A DNA stretch of 64,000 nt from Psychroserpens ponticola. GTDB taxonomy: Bacteria > Bacteroidota > Bacteroidia > Flavobacteriales > Flavobacteriaceae. Location of the stretch: NCBI RefSeq assembly GCF_023556315.2, contig NZ_CP116221.1, positions 2,057,001 to 2,121,000 on the forward strand, written 5' to 3'. Shown piece by piece: positions 8,544-17,517 of the stretch. Under the pieces are notes generated by a model. It ran no database searches. It was not told where the DNA came from and saw only the letters and a program-made list of their open reading frames with translations. The position numbers were made by a program, and so were the translations under genes. The number at the start of each line of letters is the position of its first letter. Position 1 is the first letter of the stretch.

Positions 8544-9578
8544 ATGAAACTGAAACCAACACGAAAAATAACCAAAATTCTTCTCGTCATTTTTTTAGGG
8601 AATATATTGGCTTGAGTAATAATAAAAACACTAAAGGAAAAGCTTAATTCTAGTACAACAGAAAATATTATGTTTCGAAATATTGAGTTTAAATCACAAG
8701 GAGCAATACTTAGAGGTAGATTATATCTACTCGAAAACAAATCGAAAAAAAGCCCTGTTGTTATAATGGCTCACGGATTTACAACTACCATAAATGGGAT
8801 GACAGCAGATAAGTATGCCGAAAGATTTAGAGAAGAAGGATTTGCTGTAATATTATATGACCACCGAAATTTTGGTATTAGTGATGGAGAACCACGTCAA
8901 GAGATTAATTTTTGGATTCAATCTAGAGGTTATATTGATTGTATCGATTTTGTAACTACTCAACCAGAAATTGATACATCAAAAGTAGCTGTTTGGGGTG
9001 CTAGTTTAAGTGCTCGAGAAGCATTTCTTGTTGGTTCGGTAGATGAAAGAGTAAAAGCAATAATAAATCAAATTCCAGCCTATGGAGATGATTTCCCTAC
9101 TGAGGACAAAGATAGTAAGCTATATTCGTTTGCTAAGGAGACTGTACTAACCGATAAAATATTAGATTTACCACATACGATTACTAGACAGATGCCAATC
9201 GTTTCATCAGACCAAATAGGTACTCCTTCTGCTCTTTCAGAAATAACCGCTTATCGTTGGTTTATTGAATATGGCGGACGCTATGGTACAAATTGGAAGA
9301 ATATAGTTTCATTTTCTAACACAGAAATTCCAAGTAAATTTCACATCGGTCAATGTTCAGAACACTTAAAAGCACCAATTCTTATGGTTGTGGCAAATAA
9401 CGATGAAATGGAAGGTTCGAGTAATGAAGTTACAAACAGAATATTTAAGATGATTAAAAAACCAAAAGAATTAATTGAAGTAGATGGTGGTCATTTTGGA
9501 CTATTACATTATCCTAGTTCAATATTTGATAAGTCAAGTCAAGTACAAGTCGATTTTCTAAATAAGTATTTTAAATAA
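8544..9578 (+). pseudogene. Alpha/beta hydrolase with an in-frame stop in its N-terminus
   Basis: The frame from ATG 8544 encodes a basic start and hydrophobic helix (KITKILLVIFLGNILA), hits TGA at 8613-8615, then continues in frame into the hydrolase. Translation could restart at ATG 8670 (302 residues). That part has the alpha/beta-hydrolase pattern: VVIMAHGFTT oxyanion loop, YDHRNFGISDG, and a nucleophile Ser in VWGASLSAR; a late Asp (NNDEME) and His (DGGHFG) can complete the triad. The usual GxSxG elbow reads GASLS. The original was probably membrane-anchored or exported; a restarted product would be cytoplasmic. Confidence 0.7.
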
Positions 9579-9591
9579 GGACAAAAACGTG

Positions 9592-9726
9592 TTACAACAA
9601 CGTGTATAATTAATTGCTTTGGTCGTCGCTTATTTGGAAAATTCCTTCGGAATTTTCTCGCGTTCGTTTTTGTTTACTAAATTAGTTGCCGAAACACGCA
9701 ACTAACCATACACAAGACCGTTGGCA
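9592..9726 (+). repeat. attC-like site 10 (type C)
   Basis: AAC at 9596-9598, GTT at 9720-9722. Cassette start GTTGTAACAC and end GTGTTACAAC are perfectly complementary over 10 bases. Apical hairpin GGAAAATTCC/GGAATTTTC. Confidence 0.85.
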
Positions 9727-9737
9727 AAAATTTTCCA

Positions 9738-11153
9738 ATGAAAACGCTAATTACAAAATACAAGAAACGAATAGTTCAATTTTTAGTCTTTCTAATTATT
9801 GTTGCAACAAGTTATTATACTTTTAATAAACCTGTTAAATATAGCGCAACTTTTATAGGTTCTACAAATTTGGGTTTTGTAGATTATGAATACTTCAATC
9901 AACGTACTGAGGATAATATTGAATCATCATTAATGAATAAGAATAATCCTTATTTAGATGAAAATAAAATGATAATTCATTTACAATTTATCTCATATAG
10001 TAAAGACATAAAAAATTTAGAAATCAACATTCCAAATGCCAAAAACAAATTTGAAATTTGTTATGGAAAAAATATAAACTTAAATGATGCTTATAAAACT
10101 GAGTTCAATATCGTAAATTCTGGATATCATAATTTGAATTCTATAAATATTGGCAAGAATGAAAAAATTGATGTTTGGATTATAGCTAATCTTAAAAATC
10201 AAATAAGGACCGATGAGCTTTTTGATATTAGAAATTATTATTTCCTCGTTAATAATAAACAAGTCGTTGATATAAATCAAACTCTAACATATTTTGAAAA
10301 GATTGGCTCTTTTAGATATAAAGTAATAAATTATATTATTTATCATCCTATGTATCAAATCTTGATATGTTTAATTGTAATATACGCCTTATATATAATT
10401 ATTTTCAAATTCAAATTTTCCGATATTGGATCAATTATTAAAAACAAAAAAAGTCATATTAATAAAATTGGGTCTTTAATAATCTTATACTTCACATTTT
10501 TTATAACTGTATATCAATTTTTTATTACTGATATTCCGAATGAACACGAGCTTGAAATATTTTCTGTAGAGCCATTATATATTCCTACAATTCCAACAAT
10601 TGATTTTACTCCCGAAGATTACAGAATAGCATACTTGCAAGATAGCTTAACAGGAGAAATTGATTATGAAACCTCAATGGTTATTCCAACATCTCTAAAA
10701 ATAGACACTATTTACAATGATTATTCATATATAAATAAATTTATCTTTGGATCTAAATCTAACTTTAGAGTTCCTGAACTTACTATTCTATCAGTATCTG
10801 GAGATAACACCTATTATTCAGGCTCAATAGGAGGCTTAAAAACCACAAAAAAAATTGCAGATACAATAGCTAGTTTAAAAGGATTTGAAGGGCAAAATAA
10901 TTTTAAATTATTTTCAAAAAAACCAATATGTGATTGTGATTTAAGGTTTCACACTACCAATAGGGTTTATACTGTAACTCATAAATCTAAAGATATCGTT
11001 ACTTTTAATTTTATTGATAGGTTTTTGACTGAATCTATTATTAATAATATTTGGATTCAACTATTTGTTATGTTTTTAATTTACTTCGGATTAATAAATA
11101 TAATGATGAGTCTATGGAAAAAAATAAAAAACATTTGCCAACAACGTGTATAA
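9738..11153 (+). CDS. Large hypothetical membrane protein
   Basis: A 471-residue protein with about four membrane segments: one near the N-terminus (IVQFLVFLIIVATSYYTF), two centrally around residues 205-260, and one near the C-terminus. The loops between are long, Asn/Ile-rich and probably extracytoplasmic. I do not recognise the family. The C-terminal residues ICQQRV and the TAA come from the attC-like site, as for the gene at 7870. Confidence 0.7.
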   Translation: MKTLITKYKKRIVQFLVFLIIVATSYYTFNKPVKYSATFIGSTNLGFVDYEYFNQRTEDNIESSLMNKNNPYLDENKMIIHLQFISYSKDIKNLEINIPNAKNKFEICYGKNINLNDAYKTEFNIVNSGYHNLNSINIGKNEKIDVWIIANLKNQIRTDELFDIRNYYFLVNNKQVVDINQTLTYFEKIGSFRYKVINYIIYHPMYQILICLIVIYALYIIIFKFKFSDIGSIIKNKKSHINKIGSLIILYFTFFITVYQFFITDIPNEHELEIFSVEPLYIPTIPTIDFTPEDYRIAYLQDSLTGEIDYETSMVIPTSLKIDTIYNDYSYINKFIFGSKSNFRVPELTILSVSGDNTYYSGSIGGLKTTKKIADTIASLKGFEGQNNFKLFSKKPICDCDLRFHTTNRVYTVTHKSKDIVTFNFIDRFLTESIINNIWIQLFVMFLIYFGLINIMMSLWKKIKNICQQRV

Positions 11154-11269
11154 CTAACTGCTAGTGTTGTGTTTACTCGGAAAATCCTGCGGATTTTCCT
11201 AATGGTTCGGTTTATTTTGTTAACTTAGTTCTTGCTAACGCAACTAGCCATAACACAAACACGTTGGCA
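11136..11269 (+). repeat. attC-like site 11 (type B')
   Basis: AAC at 11140-11142, GTT at 11263-11265. The right stem reads CATAACAC, an extra A shared by sites 20 and 24. Ends GTTGGCAAA and TTTGCCAAC are perfectly complementary. Confidence 0.85.
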
Positions 11270-11291
11270 GTAATTAAAAAAAACTCAATAT

Positions 11292-12131
11292 TTGATACTT
11301 TTAGCTATAATAATTTATGTGTTTTTCAATTTAGTACCTCGTTGGGTAATGAATGAAAAATTTAAATTATTAGAAAAAAACTTCAATTGGAAAGTTCCAT
11401 TTCTAAAATTAAGTGGATTGCTCTTCTCCTTATTATTTGCTTTTGTTTTGACATATACAATTACAAAATCCACAAAAGATAAATTCATTGAAAACAAGAA
11501 TGTCATTTATGGATACGAATTCAATAGTTCTATGGAAAAATATGGACTTCAAGATGGAATGAAAATAAAGTCTATAAATGGAAAAGAGATTGATAGAGTT
11601 TCTGATATTCTATCAACAATCATTTTCGAAAACGATTATATTGAAATGTCAGTAGAAAAAAACGGAATTGTGGATTTGGTTGTAATTAGTGAATTAGATA
11701 TATTAGAATTAATGCAAAATCAAAAAGAAGATTTAATTGTTCCAATAATGTTTGATTCCAATGGAGAAAATGAAATTAAAGTAACTACAAGAAGTTATGG
11801 TTTTTCTGATGCTTTGAGTCGTTTAAAAAGTCTTTTGGATCAGGCTTATTATATAATAGATCCAAATCCATCTTATAAAGATGTTGGGAAATATAAAGCG
11901 ATACCTAACGATTCAGATTTTCGCAGTCAACTAACTGTATTATCATTAAACTTAATATTTCTTGGAATCCTAAACTTGATACCACTACCTGGATTTAGTA
12001 TAGGGAATTTTTTAATATCTGTAATTGAAACAATTAAGAAAAAATTATTTAACAATAAAAGAAAAAGAATTATTGGTTTTATATCAATTACTTTAATAGT
12101 TATAATTCTAGTAATTAAAATATATTTCTGA
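11292..12131 (+). CDS. M50 site-2-protease-like protein lacking catalytic residues
   Basis: A 279-residue membrane protein: two N-terminal helices, a PDZ-like domain (SSMEKYGLQDGMKIKSINGK), then C-terminal helices with LNLIPLPGFSIGNF. That block matches the NLxPxPxLDGG motif of M50 proteases, but Ser stands where the zinc-binding Asp should be. No HExxH is visible in the N-terminal helices. It is therefore probably an inactive relative or a degraded gene. The start TTG at 11292 is uncertain. Confidence 0.6.
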   Translation: MILLAIIIYVFFNLVPRWVMNEKFKLLEKNFNWKVPFLKLSGLLFSLLFAFVLTYTITKSTKDKFIENKNVIYGYEFNSSMEKYGLQDGMKIKSINGKEIDRVSDILSTIIFENDYIEMSVEKNGIVDLVVISELDILELMQNQKEDLIVPIMFDSNGENEIKVTTRSYGFSDALSRLKSLLDQAYYIIDPNPSYKDVGKYKAIPNDSDFRSQLTVLSLNLIFLGILNLIPLPGFSIGNFLISVIETIKKKLFNNKRKRIIGFISITLIVIILVIKIYF

Positions 12132-12141
12132 ATAAAACTAC

Positions 12142-12274
12142 AGCCAACAACGTGTATAATTAATTACTGCGGAATTTCCCAAACGGGAATTCACAATAAT
12201 TAATTAACTTAGCTGCTAATCGGAAAATGACTTACGCCCTTTTCCGTAACTAATCATACACAAAACCGTTGTGT
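12142..12274 (+). repeat. attC-like site 12 (type A)
   Basis: AAC at 12146-12148, GTT at 12268-12270. Cassette start GTTGGCAGTAATT pairs with end AACTACAGCCAAC with two mismatches. Confidence 0.85.
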
Positions 12275-12298
12275 AGAATTTAAAGAAAAAAACATATT

Positions 12299-13210
12299 AT
12301 GATAAAAATCAGAACTGCACTATTAATTTTTGGACTAATTTTTTTTAGTACCAATTCATTTTCGCAGGAAGTAATTCCCTATTTAAGTTATGACCTTAAA
12401 ACAGAATACAATGCTAAAGTAGCTGCTAGTGATACTTCAGATGATGGAACTACTTTTGAAAAAATTGTTATCGACGGATTTGACTCAAGAGTCCCATTCT
12501 ATGTTATAAGGCCTGGAATTAAAAAAACGAACAAATTTGTTATACTACTTCACGGCATAAATGGAAGTAAAGAAAATTGGGTTAATCCAACATCAAGCCT
12601 GTCTAAAAAATATGTGAAATTAAAAGATTCATTATTATCAATCGGATACAACGTTATAATACCTGATGCTAAATATCACGGAGAAAGAAGTTATGAAGCT
12701 GATTTTGTATCTCCAATTGCATTTTACTCAACACAAGATGTACTAAAAATACAAAGCCTTTGGTCAACTACTGTTAAAGATATCAGAGTAATAATTGACT
12801 ATATGCAATCACTTCCGAATGAGAAACAGAATACTTTTGATGTAGTTGGGTACAGTATGGGTGCATTAATGGCTATTTATTTAAACTCGGTTGATGACAG
12901 ATTGAATCGCATAGTTGCTTGTGTTGCACCTTTGGGTAGTGCTCTTAAGGCTAGTATGAGATTAGGACTCAATGAGGAGAACGCTAAAAAGGTGGAGAAA
13001 ATCTTTTCAAGTGAATTATATGCACCAATACAAAAAGCACAAATTACTTTACTTATGGGAACAAAAGATGGTTGGTATACTGAAAAGGAGGCACAAGATT
13101 TTTATGATAATATCGAGATTAAAGCCAAAACATTGAAATTCTACGAATCAGGACATTATTTACCTGAAGAATTTATTTCAGATGTAATTAAATCATTAAA
13201 TAAAGAGTAA
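12299..13210 (+). CDS. Exported alpha/beta hydrolase
   Basis: A 303-residue enzyme with a signal peptide ending at NSFSQ. Serine-hydrolase features: VILLHGINGSKENW oxyanion loop, nucleophile Ser in GYSMGA, Asp in MGTKDGW, and His in ESGHYLPEE. It probably acts on an ester or related substrate in the periplasm; the substrate is not deducible. Unlike the gene at 8544, the nucleophile elbow is canonical. Single gene of its cassette. Confidence 0.8.
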   Translation: MIKIRTALLIFGLIFFSTNSFSQEVIPYLSYDLKTEYNAKVAASDTSDDGTTFEKIVIDGFDSRVPFYVIRPGIKKTNKFVILLHGINGSKENWVNPTSSLSKKYVKLKDSLLSIGYNVIIPDAKYHGERSYEADFVSPIAFYSTQDVLKIQSLWSTTVKDIRVIIDYMQSLPNEKQNTFDVVGYSMGALMAIYLNSVDDRLNRIVACVAPLGSALKASMRLGLNEENAKKVEKIFSSELYAPIQKAQITLLMGTKDGWYTEKEAQDFYDNIEIKAKTLKFYESGHYLPEEFISDVIKSLNKE

Positions 13211-13218
13211 AAAACTCT

Positions 13219-13351
13219 ACACAACAACGTGTATAATTAATTACTGCGGAATTTCCAAAACGGAAATTCACAATAATTAATTAACTTAGCTGCTAATCGG
13301 AAAATGACTTACGCCCTTTTCCGTAACTAATCATACACAAACACGTTGGTA
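13219..13351 (+). repeat. attC-like site 13 (type A)
   Basis: AAC at 13223-13225, GTT at 13345-13347. Cassette start GTTGTGTAGA and end TCTACACAAC are perfectly complementary over 10 bases. Confidence 0.85.
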
Positions 13352-13757
13352 ACAATAGCTCCGAAATTGTAACTCCAAGTGAAACAGAGTTACTATAATT
13401 ACAACTTCGGAACTATTGCCACTCTTACTCTTAAAGTTGAAAACTTACTCAAAATCTAAAACTCATTGTGGCGAAAAAAAGCCTGGTTTTCTTTTCGCGA
13501 TTTTTTTTTTTGAGGTTAAGGCACATTCACTAAAAAACTATTCTGAGAAAATTTTTATTTGAGTTTGAGAAAGCTTGCGGAAATAATCACTCAAACGTAA
13601 AAAGATGATCACTCAAATTCTTTATTTTTCGAGAGGAGCTTTAATCAAATTTGGTACAATTTTCTTTTATTAGAAAAATCTATCATACATGTATGAAAAC
13701 TCACTCCTGCTCCAACACTCTAATCTGAATGTGATTACTCTAATGTGTCGCTACAGT
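13352..13757 (+). other. Non-coding cassette NC2, copy 1 (possible small-RNA cassette)
   Basis: About 405 bases without a credible ORF; a diverged copy lies at 20423-20846. The start forms a long inverted repeat (CAATAGCTCCGAA ... TTCGGAACTATTG, 13353-13418), followed by an intrinsic-terminator-like hairpin at 13471-13511. A short structured transcript of ~150 bases ending at the terminator is plausible. Ends GTTGGTAAC and GTTGCCAAC are complementary except one base. Confidence 0.65.
13471..13511 (+). terminator. Intrinsic-terminator-like hairpin in NC2 copy 1
   Basis: GCGAAAA, loop with GCCTGG, TTTTCGC, then GA and eleven T residues. The stem is closed by G-C pairs. The same arrangement recurs in NC2 copy 2 despite divergence elsewhere. 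Confidence 0.7.
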
Positions 13758-13891
13758 TGCCAACAACGTGTATAACCAATTGCTTGGTTTGTGTGTACTC
13801 GAAAAATCCTATCGGATTTTCCTAATGGTTCGGTTTATTTTGCTAACTTAGTACTTGACAACGCAACCAGCCATACACAAAACCGTTGGCA
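13758..13891 (+). repeat. attC-like site 14 (type B)
   Basis: AAC at 13762-13764, GTT at 13885-13887; apical hairpin AAAATCC/GGATTTT. It closes NC2 copy 1. Confidence 0.85.
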
Positions 13892-13914
13892 AACATTTGA
13901 CGAACGAATAATTA

Positions 13915-14226
13915 ATGACCGAAATAATTACTGGAATTACTATTATTGGATTTGTATTAGCCTTTTTCTCATTCGGAATAGGAATCTATGTGAACCTTTG
14001 GATTTATTATTCAGATGATAAAAGCAAATATCCTTTTTTTCCAATTCTCAATCCATTTTCGTTTTCATCTTATGAATTGATGTTAAATTCTATGTTCAAA
14101 ATGAATTGGAAAATAGAAGGTAAAAATGAAAAACTAAAGCAGAAATCAAATAAATTAAGAAAATTTTCTGGAATAATGTTATTAATAACAATAGGTAGTG
14201 GAATATTAAATCTGATTATAAACTAG
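13915..14226 (+). CDS. Small hypothetical membrane protein
   Basis: A 103-residue protein with an N-terminal hydrophobic helix (GITIIGFVLAFFSFGIGIYV) and a C-terminal one (FSGIMLLITIGSGILNLII) around a short cytoplasmic-type basic segment. Family unknown. It is the first of two genes in one cassette, 16 bases upstream of the RraB-like gene. Confidence 0.6.
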   Translation: MTEIITGITIIGFVLAFFSFGIGIYVNLWIYYSDDKSKYPFFPILNPFSFSSYELMLNSMFKMNWKIEGKNEKLKQKSNKLRKFSGIMLLITIGSGILNLIIN

Positions 14227-14242
14227 ACAAGTAAAAAACTAA

Positions 14243-14593
14243 ATGAATAACGAATCTGAATTAAATGCTCATTTTGAGCGGAATGAAAAAATGTGGCAGA
14301 TTTGGGAAGAAAGCGGAATAAATTCAGAAACTGAATTGGTCGTCAATTTTCACTTCTACTCTACTCGGAAAGCGAATACCGAACTTCTTTGCGAAATATT
14401 AACTGGCGAAAATATACCGCATAGAATTGAAAAAACTAGAACACTAATTTTCCTAAAAGGCTGGAATATTGAGGCTGATATTAAAAAGAAATGGACTCTA
14501 GCCGAATTACAAGGAAAAACTGGAAATATGTTTCTTCTTGCTGAGCAAACTGGAGTTTCTCTGGAAGGTTGTGGAGCATTTATGCCAAATTAA
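14243..14593 (+). CDS. RraB-like (ribonuclease E inhibitor family) protein
   Basis: A 116-residue acidic protein. The pattern SGINSETELVVNFHFYS (paired strands), a helix, and a C-terminal MFLLAEQTGVSLEGCGAFMP resembles the RraB fold, whose members end in a G-W/C-G-T/A-x-x motif. RraB of Escherichia coli binds RNase E and modulates its activity; in Bacteroidota the function is not established. The family call rests on my reading of the pattern. Confidence 0.6.
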   Translation: MNNESELNAHFERNEKMWQIWEESGINSETELVVNFHFYSTRKANTELLCEILTGENIPHRIEKTRTLIFLKGWNIEADIKKKWTLAELQGKTGNMFLLAEQTGVSLEGCGAFMPN

Positions 14594-14618
14594 TTGGAAA
14601 GAAAAACAAAAAACGATT

Positions 14619-14751
14619 TGCCAACACTGTGTATAACTAATTGCTGGTTCTGTATGTACTCGGAAAATCCTACGGATTTTCCTAATGGTTCGGTTTATTT
14701 TACTAACTTAGTTCTCGCCAACGCAACTAGCCATACACAAACACGTTAACA
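14619..14751 (+). repeat. attC-like site 15 (type B')
   Basis: AAC at 14623-14625 followed by ACTGTGTAT (a variant spacer); GTT at 14745-14747. Cassette start GTTGGCAAA and end TTTGCCAAC are perfectly complementary. Confidence 0.85.
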
Positions 14752-15215
14752 ACAATAGTGCAAAAATTCAACAGCACTACTCTATTTGAACTATTATTAT
14801 TAACACAAAAATCTCAAATTTCTCATTTAAGATTTTCGTTTATCATTTTTTGGAGAACTAAACGCTTTTATGGTCTGTTTTTGTTTATTAAATTATAGCT
14901 AGGAAACTCTCAAGATAATTTCTTACTTCAATGGTAAACAATTTATTTTTAAGATAATATCTTCGATCATTTAAAATTGTTTTTTTGTAAGTCAGTCGAA
15001 TTATCGCTTGCGTTCTGTATCGTTCTAAAATCCAAAAAAGGTGTTCGTTATTATTCCTGTGGTGCAACCTAAATGCTATTATGGACTTTTCTCTTTTGCC
15101 AAATCAACGGTTTCTTGGGAATATCAGCTAATGTTAGTTATAGCATTCTCTTTCGGTTGCTGTGAAGTATATAGCTAGTTCAGTGATTTACCAATAACTT
15201 GTTCTGCACTACAGT
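14752..15215 (+). other. Non-coding cassette NC1, copy 3
   Basis: Third near-identical copy, with no ORF and the same opening inverted repeat, terminator-like hairpin and terminal TTGCTAAC. Confidence 0.7.
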
Positions 15216-15347
15216 TGCTAACAACGTGTATAATTAATTACTGCGAAATTTCCAATCGGAAATTCACAATAATTAATTATATTAGCTAATAATCGGAAAA
15301 TGACTTACGTCCTTTTCCGTAACTAATCATACACAAAACCGTTGCCA
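15216..15347 (+). repeat. attC-like site 16 (type A)
   Basis: AAC at 15220-15222, GTT at 15341-15343. Carries the ATATTAGCTAATAATCGG variant also seen in site 23. Confidence 0.85.
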
Positions 15348-15397
15348 GTAATGCGGACGAAATCACCAAAAGTTTCCATATAATTCAACTTTTTTGT

Positions 15398-15405
15398 TAT
15401 CTTTG
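15398..15405 (+). promoter_or_regulatory. Promoter -7 box of the HigB/HigA-type cassette
   Basis: TATCTTTG matches the Bacteroidota -7 consensus TAnnTTTG and lies 27 bases before the toxin ATG. No convincing -33 TTG is seen. Confidence 0.5.
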
Positions 15406-15431
15406 CTAAAGTATAACGACAAATAAACTGA

Positions 15432-15764
15432 ATGAAACCAAAATTTGAGGTAGTTTTTCTTGAACAAGCTATTGACTTTATTTCCAAATTGGACGCTAAA
15501 GCAAAAAAGAAAATCTATTACAATTTGGATAAAGCGAAACTCGAAAATGACCCAAAACTGTTTAAAAAACTGACAGACGACATTTGGGAATTTAGAACAC
15601 TTTATCAAGGAATTCAATACAGACTCTTTGCATTTTGGGACAAAACAGATAAAACCGAAACGCTTGTGCTATCGACACACGGAATGGTAAAAAAGGTTAG
15701 TAAAGTTCCAAAATCAGAAATTGAGAAAGCATTGAAAATTAGAGCTGAATATTTTGACGAATAA
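15432..15764 (+). CDS. RelE/HigB-type (Gp49-like) toxin
   Basis: A 110-residue basic protein with the Gp49/HigB pattern: KFEVVFLEQAIDFISKLD at the N-terminus, then LTDDIWEFRTLYQGIQYRLF and FWDKTDKTETLVLSTHGMVK. Such toxins are ribosome-dependent mRNA endonucleases. It precedes its HTH antitoxin, the toxin-first order of HigBA systems. TA pairs are classic cargo of sedentary integrons, where they stabilise the array. It has its own promoter box. Confidence 0.85.
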   Translation: MKPKFEVVFLEQAIDFISKLDAKAKKKIYYNLDKAKLENDPKLFKKLTDDIWEFRTLYQGIQYRLFAFWDKTDKTETLVLSTHGMVKKVSKVPKSEIEKALKIRAEYFDE

Positions 15765-15774
15765 ACTTAAAATT

Positions 15775-16107
15775 ATGGCAACGAAAAATAAAAAAATGAA
15801 AATGATGACACTTGACCAAATGAAGGACAAGGACATTGGAAAAGTTGGAACACCAGAACGTGACAAATACGAATTTGACTTGCGAATGGAAGTGCTTGGA
15901 GATATGATAAAGTCTGTCCGAAAAGAACGGAATTTGACTCAAGAGCAACTCGGAGAATTAATCGGAGTTCAAAAATCGCAAATCTCGAAATTGGAAAGAA
16001 ACACTAAAAACGTAACTATCGAAACGATTTTAAAAGTGTTCAGAGCATTGAAAGCAAACGTCCGATTTAGTGTCGAAATGAATGAATCGGAATTTAAAGT
16101 AGCATAA
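15775..16107 (+). CDS. XRE-family antitoxin (HigA-type)
   Basis: A 111-residue protein starting at ATG 15775; an in-frame TTG 21 bases upstream overlaps the toxin gene. The C-terminal half is an HTH domain (RKERNLTQEQLGELIGVQKS, then ISKLERNTKNVTIETILKVF). The Lys/Met-rich N-terminal arm probably binds the toxin. It should neutralise the toxin and repress the promoter. Confidence 0.85.
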   Translation: MATKNKKMKMMTLDQMKDKDIGKVGTPERDKYEFDLRMEVLGDMIKSVRKERNLTQEQLGELIGVQKSQISKLERNTKNVTIETILKVFRALKANVRFSVEMNESEFKVA

Positions 16108-16114
16108 GCACTAC

Positions 16115-16249
16115 TGGCAACAACGTGTATAATTAATTGCTTTGGTCGTTGCTTATTTGGAAAATTCCTTCGGAATTTTCTCTGGCACGTTTTTGTTTAC
16201 TAAATTAGTTGATTAACCACGCAACTAACCATACACAAGACCGTTGTGC
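16115..16249 (+). repeat. attC-like site 17 (type C)
   Basis: AAC at 16119-16121, GTT at 16243-16245. Cassette start GTTGCCAGTAATGC pairs with end GCACTACTGGCAAC with a single mismatch over 14 bases. IS copy 3 starts 14 bases after this GTT. Confidence 0.9.
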
Positions 16250-16295
16250 TTAATTATGACCCGTCCTGAATAAAGGCTACATAATTTTAAACATT

Positions 16296-16652
16296 ATGTA
16301 TAAAAACGACAAAGTAATTAGACGTTACAGCGAACCTTTTAAATTAAAAATTTTAGCCGAACTTACAACCGGTAAACACACAAAGAGCGAACTTTGTAAA
16401 CTCTACTCTATTGCTCCTACTACAGTCAATGAGTGGATTAAAAAGTACAATCGTAAAGACTTAATGAACACCAGAGTAAAAGTGGAAACTAAAGACGAAA
16501 TATCAAGAATAAAAGCACTTCAAAAGGAGATTGAACAGCTTAAAAAGCTACTGTATAAAAAGGATCTAGATGCTTTGGTATTAGATTCATATTTGGAAGT
16601 AGCTGCTGAAGATCTTGGCTACAAATCTGTTGCTGAACTAAAAAAAAGTTAA
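16296..16652 (+). CDS. IS3-family transposase OrfA, copy 3
   Basis: A 118-residue OrfA close to copy 1. The homopolymer at 16640-16647 has eight A residues instead of nine, so OrfA ends early (ELKKS) and OrfB is in the +1 rather than the -1 frame. A normal -1 slip would run into a stop; OrfAB would need a one-base transcriptional insertion. Confidence 0.85.
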   Translation: MYKNDKVIRRYSEPFKLKILAELTTGKHTKSELCKLYSIAPTTVNEWIKKYNRKDLMNTRVKVETKDEISRIKALQKEIEQLKKLLYKKDLDALVLDSYLEVAAEDLGYKSVAELKKS

Positions 16653-16842
16653 GCATAAAGTCTTAATCAAAGCTAATGAGAAATCTAAGGGATTTGCTTC
16701 TTTAACAACTATAACTCATTGTTTTGGCCTTAAACGTGATGCGTATTATAAATACAAATCTAGAGCTGATAAGCGTTTAAAACTAGAACAACAGATTATA
16801 AACATAGTCAGTAAAAAACGTAAATCCCTTCCTAGAGAAGGC

Positions 16843-17517
16843 GTGCGTAAACTCAAAAAATCATTAGATAATGAATTTACTAAAGCCAACCTAAAAGTCG
16901 GTAGAGACACCCTATTTAACGTTCTTAGAAAACATAATATGCTTACACTTAGAAAGAAAACCAGTGCCAGAACAACAAATTCTTATCATCGTTTTTATAA
17001 GTATAATAACATTATAAAGGATATGAAAGTCACTAGATCAAACCAAGTTTGGCTATCTGATATTACATACATCAGAACAGTAAAAGGCTTTTGTTATCTC
17101 GCTTTAATTACAGACATGCATTCCAGGAAAATTGTTGGCTATGACCTGAGTGATAGCTTAGAACTCATTGGATGCGTTAGAGCGCTTAAAAAAGCATTAT
17201 ATCAAGCTAAAAACATTAAAGGACTGGTACATCATTCCGACAGAGGTATACAGTATTGTAGCAAACAATACTCACAAATTTTAAAAAGAAAAAAGATAAA
17301 TATTAGCATGACAGAAGAAAATCATTGTTATGAAAACGCCATGGCTGAGCGTGTAAACGGAATTTTAAAAGATGAGTTTTATCTCGACCAAACCTTTGAT
17401 AACGTAGCACACGCAAAGAGAGCTGCAAAAAATGCAATTAATTTATACAACGAAGTAAGATTACATTTATCTTTAGATTATAAAACACCAAATATGGTAT
17501 ATAAATTATCAGCGTAA
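16843..17517 (+). CDS. IS3-family transposase OrfB, copy 3
   Basis: Integrase catalytic core with NQVWLSDITYIR, HHSDRGIQYCS and YENAMAERVNGILKDEF. The frame is open upstream of this GTG to the A8 run. It shows the uninterrupted form (QAKNIKGLVHHS) of the region that carries the insertion in copies 1 and 2. Confidence 0.85.
   Translation: MRKLKKSLDNEFTKANLKVGRDTLFNVLRKHNMLTLRKKTSARTTNSYHRFYKYNNIIKDMKVTRSNQVWLSDITYIRTVKGFCYLALITDMHSRKIVGYDLSDSLELIGCVRALKKALYQAKNIKGLVHHSDRGIQYCSKQYSQILKRKKINISMTEENHCYENAMAERVNGILKDEFYLDQTFDNVAHAKRAAKNAINLYNEVRLHLSLDYKTPNMVYKLSA

Noticed and set aside
8361-8740. Open frames on the - strand across sites (also 18486-18677, 20884-21141, 28588-28824).
   Set aside because: They translate the site itself into a repeated peptide (VCVWLVALARTKLTKE) and overlap real genes. 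The recurrence comes from the DNA repeat.
13791-14018. Plus-strand frames starting in sites (also 20810-21043 and 24885-25085) sharing NATSHTQ.
   Set aside because: Also translations of site sequence, overlapping better genes downstream.
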